NCBI GenBank assembly: GCA_003024985.2
Contig: PXIH01S0009632.1
DNA length: 17,003 nt
From: Euperipatoides rowelli
Taxonomy: Eukaryota > Onychophora > Udeonychophora > Euonychophora > Peripatopsidae
Direction: 5' to 3' (one strand)
The notes beneath the pieces are model-generated. The model searched no databases and had not been told where the DNA came from. It saw only the letters and a list, made by a program, of their open reading frames with translations. A program made the translations under genes and the position numbers. Shown here piece after piece: positions 1-10,402 of this stretch (its first letter is position 1; every line of letters begins with the position of its first letter).

Positions 1-389
1 AATTTAATCACATATGTTCTTTTAGTTTTAAATACAGATTGTATGTATTATAAATTAAATGAAGAAAAAAAAAAAAGCTGACCCCCTCCCCATCCAAAAA
101 AAAAAAAGCTTATAATATTGGGAAAAAAAGCATAATCATGAGAAAACCCTAATGAATTATGTCGTGCACAATTCACATGTACATTTTTTGGATGTGATGA
201 GTTTGCTTTGTAAAAAAAAAAAATTGAACTTGATTACTTGAAAAACATTAAATACAGTGGCACTATTTCCTTTATGTTTCAAAAGGTTTGTCTTTAGTAT
301 AAGGAAAATTGACTTTTTAAAAAAAAAAAAAAAAAAATTAAAGCTACCATTTCCTGATTTCTTTATGTGTAAGTAATATATACTGTACC
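1..389. other. AT-rich non-coding stretch
   Basis: No gene, RNA or transposon end is visible here. The stretch holds several long A runs (for example 62-76, 214-223 and 319-337) and a C-rich patch at 81-93. None of the short open frames resembles a protein. Confidence 0.6.
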
Positions 390-575
390 TGTATCACCTT
401 TCCAAACCCAAAAATTTGTGTGGGAAAAAAAAACATACAAAAAATATATTTCTGGAAAAAAAACTGAAAAACACGAAAAAACCCACGATAAACCCGAAAA
501 AACATGAAATTACCCACCTGGGTTGGGTTTTTTTCAAAAATACCCGGGTTTTTTCAAACCCTGTAGCCTCATTCA
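390..575. repeat. GGGTTTTTTC-type low-complexity repeat
   Basis: Read on the minus strand, this block is a run of short units built from GGGTTT, CCCGGG and T/A homopolymers, such as AGGGTTTGAAAAAACCCGGG near 541-560. The plus strand shows the same as repeated AAACCC and GAAAAAA words. The right edge near 562 (CAAACCCTG) looks like a transposon end, but I could not find a matching inverted end or a target duplication. The two short open frames crossing it, one on each strand, are translations of the repeat and not genes. It may be the end of a non-autonomous hAT element, but that is a guess. Confidence 0.45.
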
Positions 576-834
576 CTAAAGGTCGGATAGGCTTGAGATT
601 TTCAGTTCTGAATTCAGAATAATTCCCTTCAGAGGCATATGCTTGTATTTTTCCGCTCGTATTAATTTCATTTTTGGATGGTGTAAAAAAAATGAGACTA
701 AAACGGGATTTGTCACTTTAGGAATTTCTGGATGGGCTCAGTATTACTAAATTCAGACATCAGGCATCCAAATACCTATTCCTATGTTTTTAGTTTTTAT
801 CTCCATGGATTTTATTTTTCATACGTCACTCGAT
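576..834. other. Unannotated AT-rich stretch
   Basis: No convincing open frame, terminal repeat or RNA gene is visible. Confidence 0.5.
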
Positions 835-1195
835 TGTGAATAACTCAATTGAAAGTGGATATGTCCTTTGACCCATAAGTAATTAAACAGGAACCGGAAA
901 TGTCACCATTTTGAAAAATATCAGAAGTGACCTTCGAACTGTAAGTGACCAAAACAGAAACCGGAATGCCACCATCTTGGATTATGAATATGATGTCATT
1001 CCTTGGACTAGTATACCAGAAGTGCCAACATCTTGCTTATGATGTCATTCCTTGGTCCAGCATATACCGGAAGAGTATCACCATATTGAAAGGACCCAAA
1101 TGGTCCCAGAAATCCCGGAAGTGGCCTAACAAGAACCGGAAGTGACCTTTAACCTGGAACAGGATGGGCAACCATTTTGAAATATGATGTCATAC
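835..1195. repeat. Degenerate tandem modules with CCGGAAGT-like cores
   Basis: Roughly 50-80 bp modules recur with strong divergence. Each combines a word like ACCGGAAGTGACC with CCATCTTGGAT or CCATTTTGAAA and ATGATGTCATTCC. The CCGGAA core appears at about 894, 960, 1067, 1113 and 1136, and TGATGTCAT appears three times (about 992, 1040 and 1182). The 66-codon plus-strand frame at 945-1145 simply runs through these modules and resembles no protein. CCGGAAGT is also the consensus core for ETS-family transcription factors, but nothing here shows regulatory use. Confidence 0.55.
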
Positions 1196-2956
1196 CTTTT
1201 ATATGGGCATATAAAAACTTTTTATGTGCCATGTTGAAAAAGACCTGTATATTGGTATGAAACATCTCAACCATTCATCCTAGAACAATGATGTTTGATT
1301 TATTTTAAAGTCCTGCTAAAACAGATCCAACTATTGCTATTTTGTGTTCCATATGACTTTCCCTGCTCTGGGGATTAATTAATGAAAATTATGTAAACGT
1401 AGGTCTGAAGTTTGCTTGCCAACTGTATAGCAAATTCCAAAGCTCTAATTACTCCAGAAACAGCATGAGATACATTTTTTAAAATTAAATTTGTAGCCAG
1501 TTTTTTTTTTTTGCTATCTTTGCGACCAAAAGAGTTGCCATTCATTCCTGAAAGTCTCCGCCCATAGGCTGCATAGGTGGCAATCTATTGTCATCCATTG
1601 AAAACATGAAGGATGTAGCCGGAATCCATCTCCCAGTCTTATAAAAAAGAACCTTGCTTTCAGTCCGACCAAGAAATGCTCATTGTGCAAGTATTGTACG
1701 GTATATTGAGATTCTGAATGCAAGGGAAATTGTTCATTGCGTTATTTGTTCAGTTAATCACCAATACATATACGGTATATTTTTTTTAACATGCACTAAA
1801 AATCTACCAAAATAAAAAATGTCCAAGAAACTAAAAAGGTAAAATTAATTGGCCGGCTTGTCACACCTGACTTTGTTGCAGTGAAAAATATGTTGAATTT
1901 TTATGTCACTCAAAATGTGAGTTGCGTTGGATTTTATTTTTCATAATTTTTTATTCTCACTTGGTGGCAGCACTAGTACTTTGAATGCTGTATTTGCAAC
2001 ACCTATCTCTGTTTACAACAAACATTAAGATGAAGGCCTACAATATTTTTCATATAGTGCACCTATTGAGTTTGAAAAAAAAATAAACGTACCGGATTCA
2101 TCCATTGAACATAATGCGAGTTAAAGCAGGCCCGTTTCTCAATATTTACCACAGTTTGTGAAATGATCCGGATCGTTATTTTTGAATACTATCCCAACGA
2201 TATACAAGTTGCATTGTGGTGGAGCAAACTATTGTAAACAATGTGTTAAAAGTGAGTTGATTCCAACGTAAACCACCTGAAAAAGTTTTAAAACATACTC
2301 CATATTATTTTCCATCGCAGACCACCACATCTCAGTGTGCAGCATACCATTGTTTAAAAATTGTTTGCGTCAATTCACCGCAATAGATAGTCCTGTACAG
2401 TGTTGCTAGGTCTCTGGAAATTTCGTAGTTCTTCCGAAAATTTTAAACATTTTAGAAACACAAAATAAGCAGAAATTTCCGAAAATTCTTTCAAACTGCA
2501 TTTATTGGATTTAGTTTGGAGGTGGAAACCATCCCTCAGAAATTCCTGGATGTCACAGAAACCAAACTCAAACCACAGTGTTCATAAGTCCTTTTTTCAC
2601 ACATCGGGTATACACACGTGCAATAATGCACCCACTTATTAATTCTTTTCATGTCTTTCCAACCTGTTAAAAAGATCTCCGCGATCTCAGAGAATTAACA
2701 ATTCATCAGTCAAATCTCTTATTTCTAGGAGAATACCCTTGTGATCCATTTAAAGAACTAACAATCTCTTGATCTAGCCTACCAAAATCATTCCAGAAAG
2801 TTTTATTAAATCTTCAGATTGGTCTTCCCAAATATTTTTTAAAGGCTTCCTGAAATTTTTATTAAACTAAATGATTTTTCCACTCTTGATCTTACGAAAT
2901 ATTTTTTTAAGAGGTAGTCCTGTGTGCGCTGACCTAAGACCGGAAAACTTTCTATG
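1196..2956. other. Long stretch without a recognisable gene
   Basis: Homopolymer-interrupted AT-rich DNA. The longest minus-strand frame (1514-1723, 69 codons) has no recognisable motif. Plus-strand translation of about 1600-1740 gives a few Cys and Lys residues that loosely recall a zinc ribbon, but the spacing does not fit. No terminal repeats, tRNA or snRNA are seen. Confidence 0.5.
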
Positions 2957-3203
2957 GTCAGATTCCGTTATCTGCCCACCAACGTAATTAACGTTAGGAG
3001 TCGCACGATAACTAAAACGTATTAGCGTTTGAAATTAATATTTTTTTCACCGATTTTAGTTTAATTTCTTTACAGTCCTAAGCTAACCATAACCCTGAAC
3101 CTTAGGCTAATCTAGAGGTAAAATAATCTTTTGCTGAGCACCGATCTAGATATTTTCAACTTATACCGTCAGCCATATTGGTGGGCAGATAACGGAAAGT
3201 GAC
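2957..3203. mobile_element. MITE family A, copy 1
   Basis: This is a 247-bp non-autonomous DNA transposon. The left end (2957-2982, starting GTCAGATTCCGTTATCTGCC) and the right end (3178-3203, read on the minus strand) match at 24 of 26 positions. The inside is non-coding. A core near 3071-3135 (TTTACAGTCCTAAGCTAACC, then TCTAGAGGTAAAATAATC) is shared with the copy at 7504-7761 (inverted) and with the middle of the element at 8340-8576. Flanks TTTCTATG and TTTCTTTT agree at 6 of 8 positions, too weak to call a target duplication. The superfamily is therefore undecided. Confidence 0.85.
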
Positions 3204-4593
3204 TTTCTTTTTTCTTTTCACATCACAGGAGGTTGTGGCATTTCTTGAAAAATTACTGCACCAGAAATATAATTTTTTCAACCTCTTACTCCATGACGAT
3301 GTTTATAATGCAATATTTCATTTCATTGGTATCATATTGCATTTTTAATTACTTAGAAATGTTTAATAATAAAAATAAAAAATGTTAAATAATTAAAAAA
3401 AAATGGCCGTGGTGTTGAAGTATGCCTTCTTCTCCACTCCATACTTTCTTGTTGAATATTTTTTTTGTTTCCTGTACAAAGTTTGAAGATCGTTTTATAA
3501 TACGGGTCCCATTATATTCAAAACAATATTGTAATTGTGGTCTTTATTATTTTTTTCGTTTATTAAAATATTTTTTTAATTATTTTTTTAATTAAATTTT
3601 TTTTTTATTTACTTTATTACTGAAAGTTTTTTTCTTGTTTATTAAAAAGAAATAGAAATGAGAAAAAGTGGCTATATACGCCAGGAAAGATAAATGGATT
3701 ATTTAGCCTATAGATTGGATTTTTTTTTTTCCAGCAGATCAAATATGAATGATATGGTTGTCCATTCATCTCCCTGTATTTAAGATTGTCTCCTACTGCG
3801 TCTAACTGGTACATAATTGTGGAGTCTTAATTTAATATGTTGTATACTCTTTTTCTTTTGCTATTTTTTTTTTTTTTATGAAATGAAAAAGAAAGATAAT
3901 CATGCAATTTTCCGTTCAGATGAATTCAAAGGATTAAGGATGTGTCCAATTTACTTTTATGCAGCGTTTTTTTTAAAGATCTGCTCCTATTACATTATTT
4001 AAATTTCATTAAAAAAAACAGGATAATAGAGCTGATGTTGTTAATACNTGGTTGTAGTGAAGAGGGAAAAACAAAATCTTTATTTATAGGATTTCAAATG
4101 ATTTTTGTTTTATTTTTGCCTTCCGAATTGTTTTGAAAAGAGGAAATAGTATATCACTAAGGAAAAGCCTTAGTTATTTATAAACAAATTGGAAATTTCT
4201 TCCTTTATTAAACACTTTACAGTGATTTTTTTTTTTAAATATTTCTTTTTTTTCCTTCGCTCTCTCTGTTTAGCCTTTGAAATTTAAGACGTCTATCATT
4301 TCATTCATCCTTTTTTTTTTTTTAATGTTCAAATTTTATTTAACACTCTTGTAATGAAGCCAATGTGTAATTTTGCAACTGTTAGCTACATATTACATTT
4401 GAAGTAAAAATAATACAATTGTATTTGTTCAACTAATAATAATGTATCCATTGATGTACCATTATTGTATCTTTATTTTTTTTTTTTAAATATTACACTT
4501 TATTTACTTATTAGAACATTTGATTTGAAACCTTTGACTCAATAAATAAATAAAAATTATAAAGTTAAAACTTGTGGAACATTTTAGTTAACA
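3204..4593. other. T-rich stretch without a gene
   Basis: Very T- and A-rich, with many runs of 8-13 T (around 3540-3605, 3722, 3868, 4226, 4311 and 4477). The short open frames at 3617-3814, 3817-4002 and 3942-4136 are Phe/Lys/Leu-rich translations of these runs and not credible genes. An N lies at 4048. No transposon end is found. Confidence 0.55.
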
Positions 4594-5183
4594 CTAGCGT
4601 TTAAGCCCCGTTACATGAGCATCAAACATTTTTTTTTTGTTTAAGCCCGTTACACGGGCATCAAACAGTTTTTTAAATTTTTTGTTTTTATGTAAGAGAA
4701 AACACCACAAAATTTCTAAAAATAGTTCCCGTGCCGAGCGTAGATGGCGCTGTTACTGGCTAAGGAACACTATTCCAATTAGGGTTATAATATAGATTTG
4801 ACAATTATTAAATAAATCGCAAATCAAAAGAAATAACAAAATGGCTCGAGGACATACAGAAAAATGTGATTACATTATTCACTAAGAATCCCCCCCCCTA
4901 CCCCATTAACAAATAAAACATGTAATTGTAGACCTCTAGTGTAACACAAATTTCAAATTTGAACTTAATCGGAGCATTTAAAAAAAAAAATGAGATTTTT
5001 TGGGGCCCCCTAGCACCCCCATGTGACCACCTAGGACCTTAACCTTTTATATACAGTACATATCCTAGACCTCTACGGTAACACCAATTTCAAATTTCAA
5101 CGTAATTGGACAAACCATTGGGGAGAAAATGAGTTCTGAATGACAGATAGATACACAGAGAACATTTGTTTTTTAATATATTA
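4594..5183 (-). mobile_element. Helitron-like non-autonomous element C1
   Basis: Read on the minus strand, the element ends in CTAG (4597-4594) followed by host T. A GC-rich hairpin lies just upstream (GCCCGT-GTA-ACGGGC, 4659-4645), and a decayed second hairpin lies between it and the terminus (4620-4606). A 3' hairpin followed by CTRR before a host T is the hallmark of Helitron ends. The body carries AGATGGCGCTGTTACTGGC (4742-4760) and two divergent modules of about 140 bp with ACC/ACA-AATTTCAAATTT (about 4930-4985 and 5067-5125). The far end near 5183 is set by the tail ACAGATAGATACACAGAG and an AT-rich edge. No Rep/helicase coding remains. Related heads lie at 13699, 13817 and 16580. A different element class with a similar GC-rich head remains possible. 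Confidence 0.55.
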
Positions 5184-5771
5184 ATTCTACGATGTATAAT
5201 ATTTTACATATGAGCAAATGAACTGTTCGTTTAAGTGCACCCCATAAGAATAAGAACTACAGTAGGAAATTATTATATAAAACCCTCCCCCCCCCATTCC
5301 CCCCATTTTTTTTTACACCCATAAAAATTACTGGAAATGGAAAAATTTATTTCTTTTATACAGTACAGTAAAAAATAAGATACTGCATGTAATATAGGTG
5401 CCACCTATCTCAAACGTTTCAATATATTCCTATGGAAATTTAATACTCGATTTGAGTTTCTTGTTTTAAGAACCAAACTACAACTCAAATAGAGGCTCTG
5501 GTGTAGATGAACGACTTTCCTTCTCCAAATCATAGTCACTTTTCTATTTGATTAAAATTTTTTTCTAATAAACTAGTAACTTAAAATATCGAGCTGCTTG
5601 TAACCGGCATGCACCTTGAAATGGTCAGCCATATTTTATCGATTTGTAGCCATTAAAAATAAATACTGTATTTTGTTCTCTTAATATTATTATAGATCCT
5701 GTTGATTAAGTCTTTTTAAATGTCAACTTGTTTTCTTTCATTTTGTTGGGCTTCACAGATCATTTCACCTG

Positions 5772-5796
5772 TTGGTTTACAATAATTGTAAACCAA
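5772..5796. repeat. Perfect 11-bp palindrome, 3-nt loop
   Basis: TTGGTTTACAA (5772-5782) and its exact complement TTGTAAACCAA (5786-5796) are separated by TAA. The stem is too short for a microRNA precursor, and no transposon feature surrounds it. Confidence 0.6.
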
Positions 5797-6632
5797 TAAT
5801 TATTATTGAATAAAAGATTTTCTTGTTGAGTTTGTTTATGCTTATTATTTTCATTTTAATTAGCACACACACCGGGGTCTGGCCTGTGTTTTATCTGTAG
5901 TAGACAACTTCAGTTTGTAGATCATTTTTTGTTAGTTTGTTACAGTATATCTTCCTTATGCAATAAAATGAAAATACGAAGAAAAAAATAGATCTAAAAA
6001 TAATGAATTTGTAATTTGATTCAACCAGCTTATCTTGTCCAATCTTTCTAGGCTTTGCAGTATTGTTAGGAAAGAAAAGGTTTTGCAAAATAAAAGATTT
6101 CACTAAATCTGTTAAATTTCCTTTTTAAATTAGTTATTAACATTTAGTAGGAAGAAAATAAAAATTCAAAGTATCTAAAGTTTATAACAAGCTTAATGTT
6201 TTGATGTCACAAATAATTCATGCGGGAATAAAAGAAATGTGGTTAAGACTTAAGTCCCCCCCCCGCCCCCTTCTCACAATACACACAACGATTTATTTGC
6301 AGACAAGGTAGGAAGATAAATCATTGAACAGTTTTGATATACTGGGTCTATGGAAGATGTACTCTACACATACAAGGATTCATAGAAATACACGGTCTGA
6401 CTGAAGATATACCCGGATGGATACTAAACATGTGACCGCTATTTTGCTTGCGTAGAATTGTAAATTTTATCAATAAATGCTTATATCCACCTGTTTGAAA
6501 TGGTACATGTTCTTTCCTTCAGTAGAAAAGCAGCTTTAATAGCAATTTCTATTATTATGAGCATCAATTCCCTCTGCCAAAAAAAGGATATGAGCTAAGC
6601 AGTGGCACATCTAACATCCTCAATACACTATA

Positions 6633-6749
6633 ATGATGGTTCATGCTTCCGCTGTCAGGCAACATTGTAGTAAGCCCTCATTATGGTCAATAAAAGAAAA
6701 TGAATACAAACTCAGCAAGTTGCATGAATACTGGTGGATTACAACTAAG
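6633..6749 (+). other. Possible exon end with strong splice donor (speculative)
   Basis: An open frame runs from tandem ATG codons (6633 and 6636) for 39 codons to AAG, followed directly by the consensus donor GTAAGTACTG at 6750. An in-frame stop lies upstream at 6612. The peptide is of mixed composition (SKPSLWSIKENEYKLSKLH is part of it) and less biased than other short frames in this window. I recognise no domain. No matching acceptor or next exon was identified, and a frame of this length can arise by chance. Confidence 0.15.
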
Positions 6750-7503
6750 GTAAGTACTGAATATTTGCTTACCTAGTAAGACGGGTACAACAAGGAGAGC
6801 GCCCGACCATATAACCATAACACACGAAAGGGAATAGGGTATAAAGCGGAATTAATTACATAGACTTGTGTCGGAAGTAGATGAAATGGTGGACAGGGAG
6901 AAATTGATATAGACAGGTTATGTGCCTGCAGGAAGAACAAAGGAAAATGGGGAATCGAAGAGGAATGGACAGATTTTAGAAGATAAAGAAATGATGGAAG
7001 AAAACTTCAACCAAATAGTTATAGAGTTGTGTGGCAATCCTCTAGACTGTCTTACCCAGAAGAGATAGCCAAACAAATCTACTATTGCTAATCCATCTCT
7101 TATCCCTCCATAACTGTTTACCCAACCAAATTCTCTTTGTATTCTGCCCTCAAAAAACGTGACTTACTGGTTAGAAAAGAACGGGTCTAGGGTGTTTCCC
7201 CAATATTATTATTATTAGGCCTATTATTATCATCCATACAAGCACATCATCGCAGAAATCTCAAGTCTCAATCTCTAAGTTTAAGCTTAAAATAAATAAA
7301 TAAAAAAAGTACAAGAAAAAAAAATTGTTGAGTCTTGAGGGGGGGGGGGGATAATTGACAATTTCTTCTTCATTGCCACTAATGTACAACTGTTTTAAGC
7401 CCATCTCTTTGTCTTATAGGAAGATATTTGCAATATACTAAAATGAATGGCTGATTGGTTTGTGATTAGTAGAAACGCCAACTAAAATGAACTGGCATCC
7501 AAA

Positions 7504-7761
7504 TTGGGTCAGATTCGGTTATTTGCCCAGCAATATGGATACGGTAGGAAGTTGAAATTATATCTAGTTCGGCGCTCAGCAATAGATTATTTCACATCTA
7601 GATTATCCTAAGGTTGAGGGTTACNGTAAGGTTAGGACTGTAAAGAAAATATACTAAAATCGGCGAGAATAAATACTAATTCCACACGCTAGAACGTTTT
7701 AGTTGTTGTGCAATTCATAACATTTATTATGTTGGTGGGCAGATAATAGAATCTGACCCAA
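7504..7761. mobile_element. MITE family A, copy 2 (inverted)
   Basis: A 258-bp element with ends TTGGGTCAGATTC (7504-7516) and GAATCTGACCCAA (7749-7761), extending inward to TGCCCAGCAA and TTGGTGGGCA. The inside matches the copy at 2957-3203 in reverse orientation: CTAGATTATCCTAAGGTT, the GTAAGGTTAGGACTGTAAAG stretch and AAAATCGG all correspond. An N lies at 7625 inside the shared core. No coding capacity. Target duplication is unclear because the flanks are themselves AAAT-rich. Confidence 0.85.
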
Positions 7762-7963
7762 AATTGCTTATTGTACTGAACAAAATAGAGGAATACAGAT
7801 AAGCCAACTCACTGTTGAAAGCAGTGGGCACAAAAGCCCCTACCATAACAAAATAATCTTCAGATATAATAAAGGGGCGGATACAGACCTTGTAGTGGCT
7901 ACCACTACTCTCTAGCATACTAGCTGGTAGAATACCTTGTTGAACTGATAGCAGTAATCCAAC

Positions 7964-8055
7964 GGAGTGTGACTCCTGATATATGCGGAGTGTGACTCCT
8001 GATATATGCGGAGTGTGACTCCTGATATATGCGGAGTGTGACTCCTGATTTATGC
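7964..8055. repeat. 23-bp minisatellite, 4 copies
   Basis: Four units start at 7964, 7987, 8010 and 8033, each GGAGTGTGACTCCTGATATA plus TGC. The copies are almost identical; the last has TTTATG for ATATATG. Each unit contains the small palindrome GGAGT-GTG-ACTCC. Because 23 is not a multiple of three, the minus-strand open frame crossing the array (7727-8083) shows a 23-residue protein repeat formed by three successive frames. This is a property of the repeat, not evidence of a gene. Confidence 0.95.
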
Positions 8056-8339
8056 GTACCATGTTCTTAAATGCGACACGCATACAAATTAAAATCCAAA
8101 TAAATTATCTTTAATTTGCACATGTAAAGGAAGTAGATTGTTTAGGCCCTCTTTACCCTGCTGCACTAGCCCTGCCTATTTCTATTTGGATAGGCGCCCT
8201 ACTGACTACCATAAACTTTAGTTGTTAAATGTCCCGGTTCTGTTTTATAATGTTTTGTATTTTTTTTTTATAAAATACATGCCAATTTTGCTAAATTGTT
8301 ACAACTGATCAAATATCACAAAAGCCTAAAAACTGCCCA

Positions 8340-8576
8340 TATAATCCACATTTGAGTCATGTGGTCAAAATGGATAACCTTAATTTTTTATTTACAGTCC
8401 TAACCTTACCCATACCCTGAACCCTACTACGTATTAAACCCACTCTGCCCCAACACTTTGTTTATCTAGAGGTAAAATATCCTTTTTTTGATCGATTTTT
8501 GACATAACTTCGGTAGTTTTACAGTAATGACGAAAATATATGCAATGTCAAAATTGCGTTAAAAATGTGGATTATA
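8340..8576. mobile_element. MITE B (TATAATCCACATTT ends)
   Basis: A 237-bp unit bounded by the 14-bp perfect inverted repeat TATAATCCACATTT (8340-8353) and AAATGTGGATTATA (8563-8576). The inside is non-coding. Its middle (about 8389-8487: TTTACAGTCCTAACC, then ACCCTGAACC, then TCTAGAGGTAAAATATC) matches the core of MITE A in the orientation of copy 1. Its right end (about 8523-8576: GTAATGACGAAAAT, then AATGTGGATT) recurs inside the hAT element at 11541-11950. No target duplication is evident. It may belong to the same superfamily as MITE A with diverged ends. Confidence 0.7.
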
Positions 8577-8783
8577 AGAGCGAATTCTAGATTGTCAGAT
8601 ATCAAGTAATAAAAACTTTTGAATAACCAAAAAAAAAAAACCTTATTAAAATTAAATATGATAGCCCTGGGGTTTCTATTTTCCATCTTCACTTCCCCTC
8701 ATATCAAAATCAGGCTACCACACCTCTGATTTTAATTGATACAGATACTGTACTGTACCTTTGATTTTCAAGGATTGTTATAA

Positions 8784-8818
8784 TAAAACAGTACAAAATA
8801 GTTTTTTGTACTGTTTTA
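8784..8818. repeat. Perfect 15-bp hairpin, 5-nt loop
   Basis: TAAAACAGTACAAAA and its exact complement TTTTGTACTGTTTTA flank the loop TAGTT. The stem is shorter than an animal microRNA precursor. A small MITE scar or a chance AT-rich palindrome are the likely explanations. Confidence 0.6.
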
Positions 8819-9573
8819 ATCAATAATAGCTTACAATTCTAATAGTTTTATAATAATAAAAAAAAAATAGTTATTTGCTTAAGATTGGGCAGAGAGGAGG
8901 GTGGCAGCTTTTAAGTGAGGAATAAAGCAAGCAAATTATTTTATTCGAAAGGAAAGCAAATAGTTTTAACTTTTGTCAAATGTTTAGCAATTCCTTAGAG
9001 TTCTGGCTGCTATGATACTAATAGTAATAATACTACTACTAGTGAAATGTTTGGGCCTTAGAGAATTGCAGTTTTATTAATTTTGTAGAGTCATTAAAAT
9101 ATTAAGCAAACACAATTGCCTTTCATTAGTTTGTCAAATTAATCATCGGAACTAATTACAGTTATAAATCAATTAAGAATTTAAATAGGCTAAAACTTCA
9201 TTTATCCAAAATAGGGGGCACTGCAGCTTTAAAACGCTCTAAACTTAATACCATAGAAGTCAATGCTTTAATGAGATTGCAGATGGTGTAAAAGACAAAA
9301 ATTGATGAAAGTGACAACTGGTGTGGTTTTTTTTTTAAAAATATAGTAGCCTACCGGTAGTCATAAAAAAAGTGTGGGGCTGTGTAGCTTCAGTTCAAAA
9401 CTAAGGGCTTTACTTAATGTTAGACTGTGTACAGTCTTTATTAAATCTTATTGATGTAGGATATTATTTCAAATTTTTGGGCCTATTGTTGCTTCAGATA
9501 AAATCATACAGTCTTAGAACTTGATGTGTGTGTGTGTTTGTCTGCTTTAGTTGGAAACTATGGTGTTATGGGA
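8819..9573. other. AT-rich stretch without a gene
   Basis: No sustained open frame, terminal repeat or RNA gene was seen. It contains short TAA/TAC microsatellite patches (about 9017-9042) and a TGTG run at 9524-9536. Confidence 0.5.
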
Positions 9574-9814
9574 GCATCAGGTTTAAGAATGTTATGAGTT
9601 GGGGCTTCATCCAAAATTTTAGTCTTTGTGGTCCTCAGAAAAAACTGTGGATTGTACATGTACAGACTCCGATTAAAAATTGTGGAACTGTGTTTTGGAC
9701 TCAGTTACATAGATTGTGATTTTGGTGACCTCAAAAACTGTGAACTGTATAAGACCCCAATTTTTTTTGCCTCAGTTAAAACTGTTGTTGAGTGACCTCA
9801 CTTAAACCTGATGC
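9574..9814. mobile_element. Inverted-repeat unit with GCATCAGGTTTAAG ends
   Basis: A 14-bp perfect inverted repeat, GCATCAGGTTTAAG (9574-9587) and CTTAAACCTGATGC (9801-9814), encloses 213 bp. The inside repeats related words at a spacing of about 100 bp: GTGGTCCTCAGAAAAAACTG (9629) and GTGACCTCAAAAACTG (9725). It is most likely a small MITE. I could not find a target duplication, so the exact ends and superfamily are open. The plus-strand frame at 9528-9719 that overlaps it is not a recognisable protein. Confidence 0.55.
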
Positions 9815-10166
9815 ATTTTCAAAGTGGTCTGAAGTCAAAATTCTATAAAAATGATCACTGGTACCATAACTTATATTAGATGTCACTAATGTAATAGATT
9901 TTTTTCATTAAATGTATATAAGAATTCTCCAATATAATTTAAACGGCTTTTCTTGTGTTGAGTTTTTATAAATACTGTATGTCATTACTAACCCAACACT
10001 TGTGAATCTGAGGAGTTGTAAATACAAAGCAACATTATTTTAGTTTTATTTGTTGTTTGACTTTTAATACTGGTAATATCGGTAGGCTACTTATTTCTGA
10101 GTATTTTTTTGATATGTTTTTTTTAAAATACTGTACAAAATGTTTATATTTTTAATTAATAGTTTA
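9815..10166. other. AT-rich stretch without a gene
   Basis: No coding or repeat feature was recognised between the inverted-repeat unit and the composite element that follows. Confidence 0.5.
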
Positions 10167-10402
10167 GGGTCAACCAGGGTAATTCTGATAAAAAAATCAC
10201 AAATTTTCCTATATAACATTCTTATTTCACAATGAATATCAACAAAACATTTTTTGGAATACAGTATTACTAGTAGTGGTATGATATAGCCTACAGTAAC
10301 TACTCAGTGGATGATAATATTAGAGAGCAATAGTTTTTATAAAAATAAATAAAAACATCTATCATAATTATTCCGGTCAGGGCAATTATGATACACCTCA
10401 GG

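Larger units (their letters stand above)
5184..7503. other. Long stretch without a firm gene
   Basis: AT-rich, with poly-C tracts at about 5285-5293 and 6256-6265. No transposon ends or RNA genes were recognised apart from a short palindrome (5772-5796) and a possible exon end (6633-6749), which are listed separately. The minus-strand frame at 5891-6103 is Phe/Ile/Lys-rich and unlike any protein I know. The slightly more G-rich part, 6780-7060, gives no sustained frame. Confidence 0.5.

Noticed and set aside
416-622. Overlapping open frames on both strands around 394-622
   Set aside because: Both are translations of a low-complexity GGGTTTTTT/AAACCC repeat.
1600-1740. Cys-rich plus-strand translation resembling a zinc ribbon, as found at the C-terminus of piggyBac transposases
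   Set aside because: The Cys spacing does not fit, a stop interrupts it, and nothing upstream resembles a transposase.
7727-8083. 118-codon minus-strand open frame with an internal protein repeat
   Set aside because: The repeat comes from a 23-bp minisatellite read in three frames, and the rest runs into the end of MITE A.
8784-8818. Perfect hairpin considered as a microRNA precursor
   Set aside because: The 15-bp stem and 5-nt loop are too short, and pairing stops outside the stem.
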